Source: Caballeronia cordobensis (lineage in GTDB: Bacteria > Pseudomonadota > Gammaproteobacteria > Burkholderiales > Burkholderiaceae). From it: DNA of 64,000 bases. Shown piece by piece: positions 37,953-46,829 of this stretch. Position 1 is the first letter of the stretch. Each line of letters begins with the position of its first letter. The notes beneath the pieces were generated by a model that had not been told where the DNA came from, ran no database searches, and saw only the letters and a list, made by a program, of their open reading frames with translations. The position numbers were made by a program, and so were the translations under genes. The stretch spans positions 186,001 through 250,000 of the forward strand of contig NZ_FCNY02000006.1 in assembly GCF_001544575.2 (NCBI RefSeq), in the 5' to 3' direction.

Positions 37953-38918
37953 ATGTCTTTGCAGACGAGTGCAGTCGATGGGCCGGTGAACATGCGCGTG
38001 ACGGCGATCCGCTACGCCGCGGACGATATTAACGTCTACGAAATCCGCCGTCCGGACAACGCGGCCTTGCCGCGCGCGGAACCGGGTGCCCATATCGACG
38101 TTCACATGCCGAGCGGCCTCATGCGTCAGTACTCGCTCGTCACCGCCGATGGCGACGAGCGCGCGTATCTCATCGGCATCAAGCGCGATCGTTCGAGCCG
38201 GGGCGGTTCGCGATTCATGCACGAGCAGTTGCGTGTCGGGCAGATGCTCGATATCGGCGGGCCGCGCAATAACTTTCCGCTCTGCGAGACGGCTGCGCAT
38301 ACGGTGCTGATTGCGGGTGGCATTGGCATTACGCCGATCTGGTGCATGGCGCAGCGTTTGATGCGCTTGAATCGTTCGTTCGAGTTGCACTATGCGTGCA
38401 GGGAGCGTGGCGACGCTGCGTTTCTCGACACGTTGAGTGCGTTGCCGCAGGCGGTATTGCATTTCGATGCGGAGCATGAAGGTCGCGTGCTTGATATTGC
38501 GGCGATCGTCGGCCGTGCGCGCGAGGGGTCGCATTTTTATTGCTGCGGGCCGCAGCCGATGCTTGCCGGCTATGAAGCTGCGACGGCATCGGTCGATCCG
38601 GAATGCGTGCATGCGGAGTATTTTGCGCCGCGGGCGGTTGCTGCATGCGAAGGCGGGTTTGTCGTGCAGTTGCATCGCACAGGGCAGCAGTTTGACGTGC
38701 CGGCTGGCAAGACGATTCTTCAAGTTTTGCGGGAGGCTGGGGTGGCGGCGCCGTATTCCTGTGAGGAGGGGATTTGCGGTGCCTGCCAGGTCGATGTGAT
38801 CGAGGGGACGCCGGATCATCGGGATAGTGTGCTCAGTGAGGGCGAGCAAGTCGCGGGGGATACGATGTTGATTTGTTGTTCTGGGGCGAAGAGTCAGAGG
38901 CTTGTTATTGATTTTTGA
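37953..38918 (+). CDS. Oxygenase reductase with C-terminal [2Fe-2S] ferredoxin, phthalate dioxygenase reductase/VanB type (module A)
   Basis: A 321-residue flavoprotein: flavin domain with RQYS (58-61), NAD domain with GGIGITP (122-128), and a plant-type ferredoxin with C270, C275, C278 and C308. It passes electrons from NAD(P)H to a Rieske oxygenase. It follows the IclR gene by 42 bp and is the natural partner of the 35633-36976 oxygenase. Confidence 0.9.
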   Translation: MSLQTSAVDGPVNMRVTAIRYAADDINVYEIRRPDNAALPRAEPGAHIDVHMPSGLMRQYSLVTADGDERAYLIGIKRDRSSRGGSRFMHEQLRVGQMLDIGGPRNNFPLCETAAHTVLIAGGIGITPIWCMAQRLMRLNRSFELHYACRERGDAAFLDTLSALPQAVLHFDAEHEGRVLDIAAIVGRAREGSHFYCCGPQPMLAGYEAATASVDPECVHAEYFAPRAVAACEGGFVVQLHRTGQQFDVPAGKTILQVLREAGVAAPYSCEEGICGACQVDVIEGTPDHRDSVLSEGEQVAGDTMLICCSGAKSQRLVIDF

Positions 38919-38985
38919 GTTTTCTTTTGTGGAACTTGCTTTCGTGTTGGTCTATTAGCATTGCCCCTCCCCGGGGCGGGGGTAA

Positions 38986-39009
38986 CTTTCTTTGCTGCTG
39001 CAAAGAAAG
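38986..39009. repeat. Hairpin inside the left arm of the inverted repeat
   Basis: CTTTCTTTGC and GCAAAGAAAG make a perfect 10-bp stem with a 4-base loop TGCT. Confidence 0.85.
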
Positions 39010-39438
39010 TCACCAAAGAAAGCAGCTTTGTCACCGCCCGCGGTCACACGCAGTTTGGCCACTATTCTCCTCGGGGAACGGCCCTCGCCTAAAGAGTGCC
39101 CTCATAAACCCAGTCGGGCTTGGATCGCGCACGGTCTGACTCGCCATAACCTTTAGCGCGCTGGTTCAGCACGAAATAGCTTCGGCACAGCGCTACGCGC
39201 TGCCGTGGGGTATGCAGGGGAAACCCACGCATACCCGATTAACCCATCGGCCGCAAAGCGGGCCGGAGCTTGAAATGGCTGTACCAATGAACTAAGTGGC
39301 GCGATGTGACGGACCGTGCGCGATCCAAGCCCGGTGGGTCCTTCGAGGGCGACACTTAGGCGAGGGCCGATCCCCGAGGAGAAAAATGGCCAACGTGCGT
39401 GTGACCGCGGGCGGTGAGAAAGCTGCTTTCTTTGGTAA

Positions 39439-39462
39439 CTTTCTTTGCAGCAGCAAAGAAAG
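39439..39462. repeat. Hairpin inside the right arm of the inverted repeat
   Basis: The same 10-bp stem as in the left arm, CTTTCTTTGC with GCAAAGAAAG, now with loop AGCA. Confidence 0.85.
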
Positions 39463-39529
39463 TTACCCCCGCCCCGGGGAGGGGCAGTGCTAATAAACCA
39501 ACACGAAAGCAAGTTCCACGAAATTGAGC

Positions 39530-40798
39530 CTAAACCGACTTATCGAGCGCAGCAGCAACACCATGCGCAACAGCCTTCCGAGGATCAGCCTGCTCCGGAT
39601 ACCCATATGGCCCAAGCCGAACAATAGAAATCACCGACACGGCCACCAACCCCGAAAACACCCAAAGCGCCAAATGATAAGACCGCGTCAGGTCATAACA
39701 AAGCCCCGACAGGAAAATCATGATCCCCGCCCCCCAGCCCCAACACGCCCACATCCCACCGCAAACGCGCCCGAACAATCGCAGATCGAAGTAACGGCTC
39801 ACGATGAACGTAATGATGTCCGCTTCCGCGCCAATGCTCACGCCAATCATCGCCGATGCGATCATCGCCGTATCGCCCGTCGCGCCCGCGGCGAGAATGA
39901 GCACGCCGCATAGCGTCAATCCGAACGACATCGCCGCGACATAAGGCGCATGAATGCGATCCATCAGATAACCCGCGAACAGGCGCCCGACAGCCGAGGC
40001 AAGGCCCGCCACGGATAACATCGTCCCGGCGGTGCGCACGGTCTCGCCGCGATCGGTCATCATCGGTACGAGTTGGGAAAGCAGCGCAAGCAATACGCCC
40101 GACATGCAGAAGATCGCAATGCCCAGCAAACGAAACGTGCGATCGTGGCGAAAGATGCTCCAGAGCGAAGGCAGATCGGCACGTGCTTCGCGCGCACGGC
40201 GCGAGATCGCTTCATCGACGCCAGGCGGCATCTTCACGAGAAAGTACAGCGCCGGAATCGACAGCACGACCATCAACGCGGCAACGCCGAGATAACCCGT
40301 GCGCCAGCCGAAATGACGCAATAGATAGCCCGCATATTGCGGCATCAGCATCGCGCCGATAGCCGTGCCGCCCACGGTCAGGCCCAGCGCCAGCCCGCGC
40401 CGATGATCGAAACGCGCGCAAACGACTTTCGCATACGGCAACGCATTGCTGCCCGGCGCAAAGAAGCCAACCATCACGAACACGAGGCAGAAGAGTGCAA
40501 GCGACACCGGAATCACGCCGACGAGCGCAATCGCTCCAGCAAAAAGCAACAGGAACACGAGCGTAGGGCGGCGCACCCCGAAGCGATCGATCAGCGAGCC
40601 GAGCACGATCGTGCCGGGGCCCATCGCGAATTCGAAAATGGTGAGGCCGAGCGATACCTGCGCGCGGCTCCAGCCATTCTCCGCCGCAATCGCCTTGATG
40701 AAGGTGCCGAACATGAACGCCGATATCACGCCCGCGCCCACGGAAAGGCAGATCGCGCCGCCAACGACGGTCCACCATCGATTGATGTCTTGCTTCAA
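39530..40798 (-). CDS. MFS transporter, monocarboxylate/oxalate-formate-like (module B)
   Basis: A 422-residue inner-membrane protein with about 12 helices (VVGGAICLSVGAGVISAFMFGTFIKAIAAENGWSR at the start; LIDRFGVRRP between helices 2 and 3). The pattern is that of MFS carriers for small organic anions. I use the TTG at 40798, preceded by GGAG eight bases upstream, because upstream in-frame sequence has no membrane character. It is last in the operon behind the 42517-43803 oxygenase and may carry the aromatic acid or a by-product. Confidence 0.8.
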   Translation of the reverse strand: MKQDINRWWTVVGGAICLSVGAGVISAFMFGTFIKAIAAENGWSRAQVSLGLTIFEFAMGPGTIVLGSLIDRFGVRRPTLVFLLLFAGAIALVGVIPVSLALFCLVFVMVGFFAPGSNALPYAKVVCARFDHRRGLALGLTVGGTAIGAMLMPQYAGYLLRHFGWRTGYLGVAALMVVLSIPALYFLVKMPPGVDEAISRRAREARADLPSLWSIFRHDRTFRLLGIAIFCMSGVLLALLSQLVPMMTDRGETVRTAGTMLSVAGLASAVGRLFAGYLMDRIHAPYVAAMSFGLTLCGVLILAAGATGDTAMIASAMIGVSIGAEADIITFIVSRYFDLRLFGRVCGGMWACWGWGAGIMIFLSGLCYDLTRSYHLALWVFSGLVAVSVISIVRLGPYGYPEQADPRKAVAHGVAAALDKSV

Positions 40799-40845
40799 AG
40801 CCTTGTCTCCTGCCTGTCCGCGTGTGGGCGGACGAATGCGAATAT

Positions 40846-41346
40846 TTATGCGCCGAGCGCCGCGAGCAGATCGTCCAGATAGCCCGCGCTCACCGGAAGA
40901 ATCAGCATCGTGCAATGAGGGCGCAACAGGTCGGCGGTGACGCCGTGCTTGCGCTCATCGACGGAAGGCCCGACCACGCCCGACACGGTCACGCCGCGGC
41001 TTCGATACGCCTGCGCCGCGATCGCGCCCGCACGCGCGTCGTCGCCCTCGCGGCCCGCGATCACGACGATATCCGGTGTGCCGAGCCACGCATCGAGCGC
41101 CGCCGCGTTCGCATCGACGCGGCGCAGAATGCTCGCGGCATCCGAGCCTTCCGTCTGCAATAGTGCGCCGAGTTCGCGTGCGCTCACGAATTGCACGCCT
41201 GCGTGCGCGTGCTCGGCGCATCTTCTCACTTCCGTATTGTCATCGGTAAGCGCGATGACCCTGATACGGCGCGGCGCGGAATTCGGGTCGCGTACTCTGT
41301 ACCGCACCTCCGGCGGTGCGCGACGATCGGGCACGGTCACTTCCAT
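40846..41346 (-). CDS. Hypothetical protein in a Rieske oxygenase operon
   Basis: A 166-residue soluble protein not recognised. The ATG at 41346 overlaps the last 10 bases of the dehydrogenase gene in another frame, suggesting coupled translation. The sequence alternates predicted strands and helices (IRVIALTDDN, PDIVVIAGREG, VTVSGVVGPS, CTMLILPVSAGYLDDLLAALGA), consistent with a Rossmann-like alpha/beta fold. No signal peptide, Cys cluster or membrane span. Given its place it may be an accessory of the oxygenase/dehydrogenase pathway. Confidence 0.65.
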   Translation of the reverse strand: MEVTVPDRRAPPEVRYRVRDPNSAPRRIRVIALTDDNTEVRRCAEHAHAGVQFVSARELGALLQTEGSDAASILRRVDANAAALDAWLGTPDIVVIAGREGDDARAGAIAAQAYRSRGVTVSGVVGPSVDERKHGVTADLLRPHCTMLILPVSAGYLDDLLAALGA

Positions 41347-42473
41347 GGGTCGATCGTCATGTGAATCGCGCCTTCGACGCCTTCGCCGTGCAGGGTGCGC
41401 AGCGCGAGATCGGTATCGCCGAGGCCGAAGGTGTGCGTGCTCATTCGCGTGACGTCGTGGCGATTCGCAGCGATGAGTTGCAGCGCAAGTTCGACCGATT
41501 GATAGCTGTGGCCCCGCATGCCCTTCACCGTGAGAAAGCGCGCGATGATCATGTCGCTGTTGAACTCGGGAATCGGCACGCGCTTCTGGCCGCCGAGCAC
41601 GACCGTGCCGCGTTTGCGCGCAAGCTGAATGGCGGACGTGACCGTCGCCGGCCCGCCCGATGCGCAATCGATCACGAGATCGGCCATCGCGCCGCCGGTC
41701 AGATCGGCGACGCGTTCGAGCACGTCTTCCTGATCGACTTCGATGGTGTGATCCGCACCGAGACGCTTCGCGAGTTCCAGACGATCGCGGTCGGTTTGCG
41801 TCGAAAGCCCCGCCACGATGATCTTCGCCGCGCCCGCTTCACGCGCCGCGACGACGCACGACAGGCCTTGCTGTCCCGGCCCCTGAATCACGACGGCCTG
41901 ACCCGGCCCCGCGCCGCCTTGCAGATAGGCCCACTCGATGCCGTTGCCAAGCGGAAGCGCAAGCGCCGCATGTTTCGGCGCAACGTTCGACGGCACGCGA
42001 TGAAACACCGTGTTCAGTTGCAAAGATTGATATTGGCTAAAACCGCCCCAGAAGCTCGGCGCGGTGCGCAAGCCGGTCGCGCCGTAGCGCAAGCCATTGA
42101 GACGCCAGTCGGTTGCATCGCAAAGACGGAACTCGTTGGAGAGGCAGTATTCGCAATGACCGCACGGCACGTACTCTTCCAGCGCGACGTAATCGCCTTC
42201 CTTCAGGCCCCACCGCGCGCGTGCGAGCTCGCCCGCTTCCTCGATATGCCCGACCGTCTCGTGCCCGAGAATGAGCGGCCCGCGGCTTTGCGGCAGCTGG
42301 CGATAGTAGGGGCCATCGCTGCCGCACACGCCCGTGATCGCGACGCGCAACAGGCCCGTCGATGCCGTGATGGCCGGCCGTTCGAACGTCTGGATCTCCG
42401 TGCGCGACGGTTCGACCGCAACCGCGGCCTTGAACGTGCGCGAAGACTCGCTATGTCGATGTGCTTCGTTCAT
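41337..42473 (-). CDS. Zinc-binding alcohol dehydrogenase family protein (module B)
   Basis: A 378-residue medium-chain dehydrogenase: GVCGSD, GHETVG, structural zinc CGHCEYCLSNEFRLC, and a GPGQQG nucleotide-binding turn in place of GxGxxG. It starts 43 bp after the Rieske oxygenase gene and may oxidise the cis-dihydrodiol or an alcohol side chain made by it; most dihydrodiol dehydrogenases are SDRs, so this is only a suggestion. Confidence 0.82.
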   Translation of the reverse strand: MNEAHRHSESSRTFKAAVAVEPSRTEIQTFERPAITASTGLLRVAITGVCGSDGPYYRQLPQSRGPLILGHETVGHIEEAGELARARWGLKEGDYVALEEYVPCGHCEYCLSNEFRLCDATDWRLNGLRYGATGLRTAPSFWGGFSQYQSLQLNTVFHRVPSNVAPKHAALALPLGNGIEWAYLQGGAGPGQAVVIQGPGQQGLSCVVAAREAGAAKIIVAGLSTQTDRDRLELAKRLGADHTIEVDQEDVLERVADLTGGAMADLVIDCASGGPATVTSAIQLARKRGTVVLGGQKRVPIPEFNSDMIIARFLTVKGMRGHSYQSVELALQLIAANRHDVTRMSTHTFGLGDTDLALRTLHGEGVEGAIHMTIDPWK

Positions 42474-42516
42474 GCATGAATGGCGCGCGATTCATGACAA
42501 ACCGTGCGCCTCCTCG

Positions 42517-43803
42517 TCAGATGGTGGTGTGGGCCTTGCCGGCTTCGGCGTGCAGCGCATCGTGCGCGCCTTCCTTGAACGGCTTGTCGCGATGCAGAAC
42601 GATCGCGACGGAACGCACCTTCTGCGATTCCGGATCGCGTCCGGGCGGCGCGATGCCTTTTTCGGCGAGCGCGCGCGCCGCTTTCATCAGGCGATGGCGC
42701 ACCATGATGATGCCGTTGTCCGTCGATACCAGGTTCTCGCGCGTGCGGTCCTGAATCGGGCCCATGCTTTCCTGCAGCGACGCATCCTGCATCGCAATGC
42801 CTTCCACGCCGCTATACGTGATGCCGGCCTTCTGCGCCGCGCGATCCATTAGATAGTTATTGGTCTTGTTCTGCAGCGGAATATACGTGCCGGGGATGTA
42901 GCGCACGTGAATGCCCTTGCCGTCCTTCATCGCCTGGACTTCAGCTTCTGTGAGATCGCGCGTGGGATGGTAGTCGAAGCTCCAGGCCCAGCAGTTTTCG
43001 TCGTCGATGGGCACCCAGAAGTGGCCGTGCACCGGATGATCGCCGCGCGGCGGGACCATCGTGAAGCAGGGCATGACCCACGGCGTGATGCGCCAGTAGT
43101 ACTGGTCGTCTTCGGCATTGCGGCGCGCGCCGATGAAAAGACCGCCGTCCGATTCCACCACTTCGAACACGGGGCTCAGGTCGGACAGGTTGTACTGGTT
43201 GCCGCGCGAGCCCTTGAAAAGCGGGTCCGTATTGAGGCTCCCGCTATGCAGAAACGAGACGTGGCTCGAATCGACGCCGCCTTCGAGCGCCTGCAGCCAG
43301 TTGCATTCTTGCAGGCGCTTGGTCATGAACGACTGGCCGGCGGGTACCGTCGAGAACTCGAATGCGGGCAGCGGCGGCTGTTCGTCCTTCGGCCCCATGT
43401 AGACCCAGATCACGCCGCCCTGTTCGACGAGCGGATACGACTTCAGCTTGATCTTGTTGCAATAGCCGCTTGCAGCCGGTTCCGACGGCACGTCGACGCA
43501 CTGGCCGTTCACATCGTATTTCCAGCCGTGATACGGGCAGCGGATGCCGCCTTCCTCGTTGCGTCCGAACCAGAGCGAGACACCGCGATGCGCGCAGAAC
43601 TCGTCGATGAGGCCGAGCTTGCCCTCCGAATCGCGGAACGCGAGCATGCGTTCCGACAGCAGTTGCAGGCGCACCGGCTCGCCGCCCGGCTCCGCGAGTT
43701 CCTCGGACAGCAGCGCGGGCAGCCAGAAGCGGCGGAACAGTTCGCCCATCGGGGCGCCGGGGCCGGTTTGCGTGACCAGATCGTTTTGCTCTTTTCTCAA
43801 CAT
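42517..43803 (-). CDS. Rieske non-haem iron oxygenase, phthalate-dioxygenase type (module B)
   Basis: A 428-residue alpha subunit. Rieske ligands C70-x-H72 and C89-x-x-H92; mononuclear iron D178-x-x-H181-x4-H186 in EGGVDSSHVSFLH. The N-terminus LVTQTGPGAPMGELFRRFW is the phthalate 4,5-dioxygenase type signature. First gene of an operon with a dehydrogenase, an unknown protein and an MFS carrier. It is divergent from a Rieske ferredoxin gene across an operator, so electrons may come through that ferredoxin and the reductase at 51385-52425. Confidence 0.9.
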   Translation of the reverse strand: MLRKEQNDLVTQTGPGAPMGELFRRFWLPALLSEELAEPGGEPVRLQLLSERMLAFRDSEGKLGLIDEFCAHRGVSLWFGRNEEGGIRCPYHGWKYDVNGQCVDVPSEPAASGYCNKIKLKSYPLVEQGGVIWVYMGPKDEQPPLPAFEFSTVPAGQSFMTKRLQECNWLQALEGGVDSSHVSFLHSGSLNTDPLFKGSRGNQYNLSDLSPVFEVVESDGGLFIGARRNAEDDQYYWRITPWVMPCFTMVPPRGDHPVHGHFWVPIDDENCWAWSFDYHPTRDLTEAEVQAMKDGKGIHVRYIPGTYIPLQNKTNNYLMDRAAQKAGITYSGVEGIAMQDASLQESMGPIQDRTRENLVSTDNGIIMVRHRLMKAARALAEKGIAPPGRDPESQKVRSVAIVLHRDKPFKEGAHDALHAEAGKAHTTI

Positions 43804-43886
43804 AGTGCTTGCCTCAGTGTGCTCCCGTCTCTCGACGTGTTCGTGTGGACCTTGCCTTCGCGTCGTTTAGTGTGTCGCTTTTATGG

Positions 43887-43903
43887 GTTCCGTATAAAGG
43901 AAC
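43887..43903. promoter_or_regulatory. Module B operator A (GTTCC-N7-GGAAC palindrome)
   Basis: GTTCC-GTATAAA-GGAAC, the exact reverse complement of the sites at 48831 and 50487. It lies between the divergent oxygenase and ferredoxin genes. The centre contains TATAAA, which could serve as a -10 box, so a bound repressor would block the promoter. Confidence 0.8.
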
Positions 43904-43906
43904 GCT

Positions 43907-43923
43907 GTTCATCAAACAGGAAC
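43907..43923. promoter_or_regulatory. Degenerate second operator copy, 20 bp from operator A
   Basis: GTTCA-TCAAACA-GGAAC keeps nine of the ten arm bases of the 17-bp palindrome and is displaced by exactly 20 bp, about two helical turns, so two dimers could sit on one DNA face. Confidence 0.6.
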
Positions 43924-43973
43924 AAAGTTATCATTGGACCCATTCCATGTCAAACGAAACAAGGAGCGAACCG

Positions 43974-44300
43974 ATGCATCAAGCTTGTGCTTTTGCCCGC
44001 CTCTGCAAAGCCGGCGACGTCGCCGAAGGTCAGGCCATCAAGATCGAAAAGAACGGTCTGACGCTTGCCGTGTTCAACATCGAGGGCGAATACTTCGTCA
44101 CCAACGACACGTGCACGCACGGTCCGGGATCGTTGTCCGAGGGCTATATCGACGGCGACGTGGTGGAGTGCGATTTCCATAACGGCTCGTTCAACATCAA
44201 GACGGGCGAGGTGGTTGCGCCGCCCTGCATGATTCCGCTCAAGACCTACAAGACGCATGTCGAAGAGGGCGAAGTGACCATCGAGATCGATGGAGAATGA
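43974..44300 (+). CDS. Rieske [2Fe-2S] ferredoxin of an oxygenase system (module B)
   Basis: A 108-residue soluble ferredoxin of the BphF/NahAb type, with ligands C47-x-H49 and C66-x-x-H69 separated by 16 residues. AAGGAG is seven bases before the ATG at 43974; the Met at 43947 is less likely. It would shuttle electrons from the reductase to the oxygenase. A separate Rieske ferredoxin is unusual for phthalate-type oxygenases, which commonly take electrons directly from the reductase. Confidence 0.88.
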   Translation: MHQACAFARLCKAGDVAEGQAIKIEKNGLTLAVFNIEGEYFVTNDTCTHGPGSLSEGYIDGDVVECDFHNGSFNIKTGEVVAPPCMIPLKTYKTHVEEGEVTIEIDGE

Positions 44301-44323
44301 CGCGGCCATCGAGGCGCGCGCGC

Positions 44324-45250
44324 TCAGCGTGCCGCGCCTGGCTTCACGATCAGGGTCAGTCCGCTTTTCACATCGCTCATATCGGCGGGCGCGGCCGTGA
44401 TCTGCGCGCGCGCATCGCCACGCGCGAACTGCACGACGGCGACGCAGTCCTTCAGCCGCACGATTCCCTTCAGACGCAATAGCGCGTCGCCATAGCGCTC
44501 TTTGAGTTCGCTCACGCGTGCATGCAATGCATCGATATCGGACGTTGGTTCGATTGCGATGAAGCGCGTGATCGCATCGTGCGAACGCGGGCGCGAGAAG
44601 GGCGGCGAGGGCGGCGCAACGGCGCGTTCCGCACGCGGCGCGGGTTCGGCAAGCAGCGCGAGCGCATCACTTAACGCCAGACTGGCATGGGCCGAATGCG
44701 CGATGCGCGCGCCGGATAATCGCGCTTCCACCGCCGCGAGTTCCCGCGTGCCGACGAGATCCGTCTTGGTCACGATCACCGCATCCGCGCCGCGCAATTG
44801 CGCGCTGGCTTCCGCAAAACGCGAGAGCGTATCGAGCGCATGGTTCGCGGCGAGGGCCGTGAATGTGCCCGCGATGCGATAGCGCTCCTTCACCAACGGA
44901 TTGAGGCTGAGCGAAGCCACGAGCGGTCCCGGATCGGCAAGCCCGGTCGTCTCGATGACGACCATCTCGAAGCGCGCGATGCTGCGATGCAGCCGCGCCC
45001 AGAACAACTGCTCCAGCGCTTCGTTCAACGCGGGCAGGCCGCTGCAGCAGACGCACGCATCGGCGAGCAGCACCGATGCATCGCCCGAGAATCCGAGCGT
45101 TGCATGATCGATGCCGACCTCGCCGATTTCATTGACGATGAGCGCGGCGCCGGAGAAGGGCGCTTCCTTCAGCCAGCGCGCGAGCAGCGTGGACTTCCCG
45201 CTGCCGAGAAAACCGGTCATCACATAGACCGGTATGCGTTCGCGATTCAT
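44324..45250 (-). CDS. G3E GTPase, CobW/COG0523 metallochaperone-like
   Basis: A 308-residue protein: Walker A GFLGSGKST (13-21), NEIGEVGID switch region, the metal-binding CxCC motif C66-V-C68-C69, a VIETTGLADPGPL segment, TKTDL guanine-specificity motif and a C-terminal CobW_C-like domain. COG0523 proteins deliver or insert metals using GTP. It is the last gene of the ABC importer/class II aldolase operon, so it may supply metal to that aldolase or iron to the oxygenase. Confidence 0.85.
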   Translation of the reverse strand: MNRERIPVYVMTGFLGSGKSTLLARWLKEAPFSGAALIVNEIGEVGIDHATLGFSGDASVLLADACVCCSGLPALNEALEQLFWARLHRSIARFEMVVIETTGLADPGPLVASLSLNPLVKERYRIAGTFTALAANHALDTLSRFAEASAQLRGADAVIVTKTDLVGTRELAAVEARLSGARIAHSAHASLALSDALALLAEPAPRAERAVAPPSPPFSRPRSHDAITRFIAIEPTSDIDALHARVSELKERYGDALLRLKGIVRLKDCVAVVQFARGDARAQITAAPADMSDVKSGLTLIVKPGAAR

Positions 45251-45259
45251 GAGAACCGC

Positions 45260-45970
45260 TCAGTCGCGCGCGCCGAGCTTGCCCGCGTGATAGTCCCAGA
45301 CCTTCTGCAGCAGATTCGGCTTCCACAGGTTGCGCCGGATCGTTTCGATCTGGCCGGCATCGAGCACGGCAGGTTCGCCGAGCTGACTCGCGAGATATTG
45401 CCGGTGCGCGTTCTCTTCCAGATAGAACGCCAGCACGAACGCTTCCAGGATGCTCGCCGCCGCGATCACGGAGCCATGCGACTTCAGCATGGCGACGCGG
45501 TGCGGCCCGAGCGCTTCGGCGAGCTCTTCGCCGAGCGCCTTGCGATTGATCGACGCGGTCTTCGGAAAGCGCTGGATTTCGCCGAGCACGGCCGCCTGCA
45601 TGATGACGGGCAACACATGCTTGCCCGTCATGGAAAAGAGCGTGGACCATAACGGATGCGCATGAATGACCGAGCCGACATCCGGCCGCCTGCGATAGAT
45701 CTCGGAATGGATATGAAACTCCATCGGCGGCGCGGCATCGCCTTCGATCAGATTGCCGTCGAAATCGACGATGACGATATCCGCCGCCGTGAGCGCGCTG
45801 CGCACCGACGCGCCGGAGTTGATCAGCATGCGTTCCTGGCCGGGCACGCGCCAGCTTGCATGCCCATTGAAGTCGATGACTTCGGCGCGCTCCAGCATGA
45901 GGATGGCATCGGCCAGCATGCGCTTCTGGCCGGTATGGTTTTGCGTTTGACTCGTTACGGTCGAATTCAT
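45260..45970 (-). CDS. Class II aldolase/adducin family protein (module B)
   Basis: A 236-residue metal-dependent lyase. The zinc site shows HAHP and a third His in LKSHGS; the Glu of HIHSEIY is the likely catalytic acid/base. The family includes fuculose-phosphate aldolase and 3,4-dihydroxyphthalate decarboxylase (PhtC). In a cluster with Rieske oxygenases a decarboxylase role is the more attractive reading. It is 25 bp after the permease gene and 9 bp before the GTPase gene. A paralogue is at 62619-63332. Confidence 0.83.
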   Translation of the reverse strand: MNSTVTSQTQNHTGQKRMLADAILMLERAEVIDFNGHASWRVPGQERMLINSGASVRSALTAADIVIVDFDGNLIEGDAAPPMEFHIHSEIYRRRPDVGSVIHAHPLWSTLFSMTGKHVLPVIMQAAVLGEIQRFPKTASINRKALGEELAEALGPHRVAMLKSHGSVIAAASILEAFVLAFYLEENAHRQYLASQLGEPAVLDAGQIETIRRNLWKPNLLQKVWDYHAGKLGARD

Positions 45971-45995
45971 GACGTGACGTAATGTTGAGGCGCGT

Positions 45996-46829
45996 TCAAC
46001 GCGACGACTTCCAGGGAATCAGCTTGCGTTCGAGCTCGGTCAGCACGACGGAGATGAAGTAGCCGAGCGCGGCGATGACGAGCAGGCCCACGTACATCTG
46101 CTCGACGGAGAGCAGTTCCCACGCGTTCCAGATCATGTAGCCGAGGCCGCTCTTCGAGCCGATCATCTCCGCGATTGCGATCAGCATGAGACCCAGACCG
46201 ATGCCGAGCTTGATGCCGCTCATGATGTGCGGCACGGCGCCCGGCAGTGCGATGGTGCGAAACACTTGCCAGCGGCTCGCGCGGAAATTGCGCCCCACGT
46301 CGAGATAGATCTTGTTGATTTCGAGCACACCCGTGGCGGTGTTGATGAGCACCGGAAAGAACACGCCGATCGCGACCATCACGATCTTCGATGCTTCGCC
46401 GAGGCCGCAGATCAGCAGCAGCAGCGGAAAGATCGCGCTCTTCGGCACCGGATACGTCGCCGCGATCAGCGGATCGAACACGGCGCGCAGCGGACGCGAA
46501 AGACCGATCGCGACGCCGAGCAGCAACGCCGGAATGCCGCCCGCGAGGGTGCCCCAGAAGAGACGCTGCAGCGTGGCCCAGGTGTTGTCCCATAGCGAGC
46601 CGTCGTTGATGAGCGCGATGAACGTGCCGAACACTTTCGACGGCGCGGGAAAGAAGCGCTCGTCGATCACGCCCGTTTCCGCGAGGATCTGCCAGACGAT
46701 CAGAAGCACGACCGGCGAGGCGATGCTGATCATGCGGTCGCGGTTATTGCCCGAGAACCAGCGCTTGAGCCTGGAAGGAGAGGACTTGTATGGCATCGCC
46801 GGGGCGGGTAGTTTTTGTGCTGTTTTCAT
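45996..46829 (-). CDS. ABC transporter permease, SsuC/TauC/NitT type
   Basis: A 277-residue inner-membrane protein with about six helices and the coupling loop GRNFRASRWQVFRTIALPGAVPHIMSGIK. Its start overlaps the ATPase stop codon by four bases, so the genes are translationally coupled. Together with 46826-48697 it forms a complete importer of the nitrate/sulfonate/taurine class, members of which also import aromatic carboxylates. Confidence 0.9.
   Translation of the reverse strand: MKTAQKLPAPAMPYKSSPSRLKRWFSGNNRDRMISIASPVVLLIVWQILAETGVIDERFFPAPSKVFGTFIALINDGSLWDNTWATLQRLFWGTLAGGIPALLLGVAIGLSRPLRAVFDPLIAATYPVPKSAIFPLLLLICGLGEASKIVMVAIGVFFPVLINTATGVLEINKIYLDVGRNFRASRWQVFRTIALPGAVPHIMSGIKLGIGLGLMLIAIAEMIGSKSGLGYMIWNAWELLSVEQMYVGLLVIAALGYFISVVLTELERKLIPWKSSR

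Larger units (their letters stand above)
38930..39521. repeat. Large imperfect inverted repeat between convergent genes
   Basis: The left arm (about 38930-39140) begins GTGGAACTTGCTTTCGTGTT; the right arm (about 39308-39521) ends with its reverse complement. The arms run about 210 bp with scattered mismatches around a centre of about 165 bp. Each has a GC-rich block (CCCCTCCCCGGGGCGGGGG) and a perfect hairpin. The whole 38919-39529 interval lies between the module A reductase and the convergent MFS gene; I find no real gene in it. It looks like a repetitive, possibly mobile or transcription-ending element of this lineage. Confidence 0.8.

Noticed and set aside
38915..39139. Short open frame over the left arm of the inverted repeat
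   Set aside because: It overlaps the reductase stop, has no start signal, and its peptide recurs only because the arm is repeated.
39153..39512. A 119-codon minus-strand frame across the right arm and centre
   Set aside because: Same repeat-derived peptide as the left arm; not a protein gene.
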